Assembly: GCA_026413225.1 (NCBI GenBank)
Contig: CM048552.1
Span: 141,435,053 to 141,499,052, forward strand
Source of the DNA: Otis tarda
Taxonomy: Eukaryota; Chordata; Aves; Otidiformes; Otididae
DNA: 64,000 nucleotides
Reading direction: 5' to 3'
The notes under the pieces are model-generated. The model had not been told where the DNA came from. It worked only from the letters and a program-made list of their open reading frames with translations, and did not search any database. The position numbers and the translations under genes were made by a program. Below are positions 60,289 to 64,000 of the stretch, one piece after another; positions within the stretch are counted from its first letter, which is position 1; every line of letters starts with the position of its first letter.

Positions 60289-62523
60289 CAAAGGCAGGCT
60301 TGCAGTTTCCTGAAAACATTCTTCAAGCTAGTCTTGAGTTCAGCAGAAACTGAAACTTGAAGTCTAAACAGCAATTCCCATACTGTAATATTTGAACTGA
60401 GTACCACCTTGCTCACAGCCCAGCAGGGAGGCAGCATTGCCTGGTCAGTGATGGGCTCCTTCATGGAAACAGAGGCAATTCATGGCTTTATTGTGTTGCA
60501 TGAGCAAAGTGCATTTAGAATCTCCTGGACGAAGTAATTAAGCACAGATGCTGGATAGAAAGCAAGGCGGTATTTTACTTGGTGTTCTTCACTCCAAGTG
60601 GAGATCATAAAGTCTTTTATATACTTAGCTCACGAAAAACTGTTTCATAGAATGCAAAATATTTGCAGGTTGTTTATCTGAAGCCTACACCACCTTGCAA
60701 TACAATCTTAAAAACCTCAGTAAAATAAGCAGTTGCTAAGACCCAAATCTCAGTTACCTCCAAAGTTACCCCTTTGTTTAGATTACACCAAGAAACCTCC
60801 ATATTAACACACAAAAATGTCAACACACTCAAGAGAAATTTAAACAGATATTTGCACAATTGTTCCTCAAACTTGAATTCTGGTTTGTTTTCTCAAAGAC
60901 ATATCCTTAAGTCAATTAAGGTTACATTGGTGGGTGTATTTCAAGAGCAATGCTTCTTTTTAGATGGAGTGGTAGAGGGAAAAACAAGCACATAGAGCCA
61001 ACATTATGCTTTGGCGCAGCTGAAGTTTTACCTGGAACAGAAAAGAGGCTATTTGAAGAGTCTCCCACTGCCACCATGAAACTTAGTCTGAGAACTCTGA
61101 ATGGTTCCAGCTGCAGTGGTTTCTCTCAAGAGGAGGAAACCAGAGCAAAAGATTGTGCATTCAGTGACACTACTATTTTAAGGCATTGTTTTCACACATG
61201 ATCTTCATGGAGAAATAATTTAGGATGAGACTGCTGACTGCTCATCTCACATAAGGCATGCTTTGAGAGAGCAATAAACAAATTTGAGAGTTAATAAAAG
61301 AAAAAAAAAAAAAATCATTCTATATTGACTGGAATTACTCAATATTCTGCAACCACAATCCTGTTTTCCAAGCATGCAGCAAGACATCAGAGTTTTCAAA
61401 CACGTTACTTTATCTCAATAATTGTAGCAGAAAATGACAAAACCTAGCTTATGAATCTCATTACAATAATCTGCACTCTGAAATTCTGGAAGTCTGCTTT
61501 CCCAGCAAAGACTGCATGTTTCTCCACTGTTCATGACAAATCTTCACATGTCTTTAAAGTATTTGTTTTTACAACTGTACTCACTCAGCTTTTAGCATGG
61601 GTAGGTCCAACTAAACTAGAAGTTCAGTTACTTAGCCTGAAAGGAGAGAGGCTCAGAACCAGGGATTCAGCTGGTTCCAGAGAAGAAACAATCAGATGAC
61701 AGAGATAAGGCCACAGAACTAGAAGAAGGATCCAAGAAGAAAAAGTCAGCAAAAATATGCTGTAGTCCCTAGAGGTTTAAGGAGCACCCAACGTAACTGA
61801 ACTTACGAGCATTTTCTTAGTCTAAGCAAAGATAATTACAAATAAAGCAGATATTGTGTTGTGTATAAAGCACAATACAGCAAGTATTTCTAGCTCCGAG
61901 GGGCATGAGCAGATTCAAAAACATTTCAGAAGCGTCCATACTATTTTCTTTCCATGTCCGCAGCTCAAAATAAGAGGATCTCAACAGACAGTTCCTCAGC
62001 AGGCTGTCCCCAGTAACCTGCATAGTTGGTGTCAAACAGGGGAAAATCAGCAGGTAAAAACGACCAAACATAAGCTTTTGAAAAGCTGATGAGCTCAAGA
62101 GAGCCAAGTAACTACGCAAATGGGAGTCCTTTGCAGAGACCCATCTGACCACTGTCAGATACTTACTGCTATGGTATTAGGTTAGTTATATCACATTCCA
62201 ATGCAGAAGCCTACATGAGCTTTGGAAAGTTCCTCCACTTGTGTATGGTGACGCACCAAGAAAGGAGACTTGTGATGAATCACCACAAACATAACTTTCC
62301 AACTTGAGCAAGAGAGTGCTTGAATTTTGGTTTCCAAAAAATGTTGGTGGTGGTCTCCTTTCCCCTCTCCCCAGCACCCTGCACACCACAGGGTGCCACA
62401 GAGCCCGCATGCTGCAGCTGGTCTTCCAGTTGTAGGCCTTCGGACCAGGTGACAGTGGTCAGTTTGTCCCTGTCCCATTGCTGAATGCTACCTGCCACTT
62501 CGTCAGCAGCCAACTAATTTACA

Positions 62524-63362
62524 ATCATAGAATCATAGAACATCTCAAGTTGGAAGGGACCAATAAGGATTATAGAGTCCAACTCTCTGCTCCTTGCAGG
62601 ACTACCTAAAACTAAACCATATGACTAAGAGCATCATGCAGATGCTCCTTGAACTCTGACAGGCTTGGTGCCATGACGACTTCCCTGGGGAGCCTGTTCC
62701 AGTGACAGACCACACTCTCAGTGAAGAGCCTTTTCCTAATGTCCAATCCGAACTGCCCCTGATGCAGCTTCATTCCATTTCCTGTGTCCTAGCACTGGTC
62801 ATCAGAGACAGGAGATCAGCACCTCCCTCTCTGCTGCCCCCTTTGAGGAACTGGTAGACTGCGATGAGGTCACCCCTCAGCCTTCTCTCCCCCAAACTGA
62901 ACAAACCAAGTGACCTCAGCAGCTCCTCCTAAGTCTTTCCCTTGAGGCCTTTCACCATCTTGGTTGCTCTCTTCTGGACACCCTCTAATAGTCTGATGTC
63001 CTTCTTACAATGGCGGTGCCCAAAACTGCACACAGTTCTCAAGGTGGCGCTGCACTAGTGGGACAATCACTTCCCTTGACCGGCTAGCTATGCTGTACTT
63101 GATGCACAGCATCAGGTGGTTTTAAAATTGAGAACCTGAAACGTGAAAATCCAGGACACAGTTGGCCCTTTTGGCTGCCAGAGCACACTGTTGACTCACA
63201 GTTAACTTGCCATTGACCGAGATTTCTTTCCACAGGGCTGCTGTCCAGCCTGTTGTCCTTCAGTTTGTACGCATAACCAGGATTATCCCATCCCAGGTAC
63301 CGAATCTGGCACTTGCTCTTGTTAAATTTCATACAGCTGGTGACTGTCCAGCTTGGGTCTGT
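62524..63362 (-). mobile_element. CR1 LINE, older diverged copy
   Basis: Begins atcatagaatcatagaacat, then ttggaagggacc, and continues in reverse through the 3' UTR and the end of ORF2. Its coding part is broken by stops and indels, unlike the copy at 38088-38940, so it is older. An unrelated-looking insertion or rearrangement near 63115-63150 interrupts the expected CR1 order. Confidence 0.9.
63084..63332 (-). pseudogene. CR1 ORF2 remnant
   Basis: The frame starts MKFNKSKCQIRYLGWDNPGY, the conserved CR1 segment FNKxKCxxLHLGxxNP, and continues NLGQWQVN. It then runs into sequence that no longer matches ORF2. Inactive. Confidence 0.85.
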
Positions 63363-63747
63363 CCTGCTGCTTAGCCCCTCACTTTAACGAAATCTGCAAA
63401 AATCTTGAGCTCAAGGAGGCCTCTCCTCTCTGTAGAGTTTACACAAGATTGGGCAACCCTCTTGGGGTATGAGGATGCTGGTAGCAACAAAGGCATAAAT
63501 TCTTGGGTAACCAGATGAAAAGCAGTCTCTCCAACTTCCAGCAGGGAAACTGGATTATATACTCCCCGTGTCTTGTGCTCCTTCCCCTTGTGGGACTGAA
63601 AACATGAGGAGTAAAAATATTCAACACCTAACCATAACACTAGCTGCAGAAAATACAGGAACATAAACACATTGAAACTTGTTCATTAAACACTTTAAAT
63701 AACAGAACATAACCATCACATCCTTTACAATTGCTTTCTAAGCTTAC

Positions 63748-63793
63748 CAGCACTTGATTCCAATCCAGGTTTTGCCCCACCAGCATTTCTGAC
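63748..63793 (-). other. Candidate alternative 5' exon in the CD99 intron
   Basis: 46 bases between acceptor tctcttattgtag and donor GCTG|gtaagc. Read in phase 0 it gives VRNAGGAKPGLESSA and leaves in phase 1, which would enter the first CD99 module exon correctly. It would need an upstream exon ending in phase 0, unlike human CD99. It could be a cryptic exon. Confidence 0.25.
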
Positions 63794-64000
63794 CTACAAT
63801 AAGAGACTTCTACTCCTCAGCTCAAACTCTGACAGTTATTTTCCCACATGTCCTAAGCAGGCAAAATCAAGAGGAGCAATTTAATCACACAAAAAACTAA
63901 GAGAAAGGTGACTTGGTTGTCCATACCTTGCCATAAGAACTGCCTTCCTAAGGTTTTAAATGGAGATCCTGGAACATAAAAATCACTCACTGAGGGTAGA

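Larger units (their letters stand above)
58817..64000 (-). other. CD99 5' intron (partial)
   Basis: Runs from the first module exon to the window edge. It contains a CR1 (62524-63362), a poly(A) run (60272-60288), and two splice-flanked short open segments on minus (63748-63793 and 61032-61077) that I could not fit into CD99. There is no CpG island and no hydrophobic signal-peptide exon, which argues that the promoter and exon 1 are beyond 64000. Confidence 0.65.

Noticed and set aside
61032..61077. Minus-strand ATG segment (MVAVGDSSNSLFSV...) ending in a phase-1 donor gtaaaa, considered as CD99 exon 1
   Set aside because: It lacks a hydrophobic signal-peptide core, has no CpG island or promoter context, and the donor is weak.
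1..64000. tRNA, rRNA, CRISPR arrays, bacterial mobile elements, viral insertions
   Set aside because: I looked for characteristic motifs and repeats on both strands and found none; the window is ordinary vertebrate nuclear DNA.

Overview
This is a piece of a bird nuclear genome. Several CR1 LINE fragments with the typical avian 3' end (tcatagaatcatagaat...ggttggaagggacc) are present. There are no operons or prokaryotic signals. The genes are split vertebrate genes whose reconstructed proteins match three neighbours known from the mammalian pseudoautosomal boundary region: CD99, XG and GYG2. All three read on the minus strand in the order CD99, XG, GYG2, the same relative order and orientation as on human Xp22.33. 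I cannot name the bird species.

Layout, left to right on the plus strand. (1) 1-2307: sequence downstream of GYG2. (2) 2308-17569: GYG2 (glycogenin-2), nine coding exons joined by hand with every splice phase agreeing. It starts with a 7-base coding exon inside a CpG island at about 17.4-18.3 kb. (3) 17570-22088: the CpG island, a candidate divergent plus-strand spliced transcript (exon ends near 18385, 19770-19817 and 20196-20261, AATAAA at 20326) and a CR1 copy. (4) 22089-43210: XG, nine coding exons, all phase 1 at internal boundaries, with a signal-peptide exon and a transmembrane exon. Its first intron is 11.5 kb and carries a CR1 with a 200-residue reverse-transcriptase remnant. (5) 43211-49770: XG promoter side, intergenic DNA and the CD99 3' untranslated region. 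Several splice-flanked open segments of unknown meaning lie here on both strands. (6) 49771-58816: CD99, ten coding exons from the first extracellular module to the stop. The signal-peptide exon was not found and is probably beyond 64000. (7) 58817-64000: CD99 5' intron with another CR1.

How the genes relate. CD99 and XG are sister type I glycoproteins built from short phase-1 exons encoding acidic D-F-D-L-x-D-A-L modules and proline-rich linkers, one membrane helix and a short basic tail. GYG2 is an unrelated cytosolic enzyme that primes glycogen synthesis. The linkage is positional, not functional. The most interesting unexplained signals are the divergent transcript at the GYG2 CpG island, a recently duplicated proline-rich exon in CD99, and an orphan phase-1 exon between XG and CD99. 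All gene models were assembled by eye from ORFs and GT/AG sites, with no alignment or expression data.
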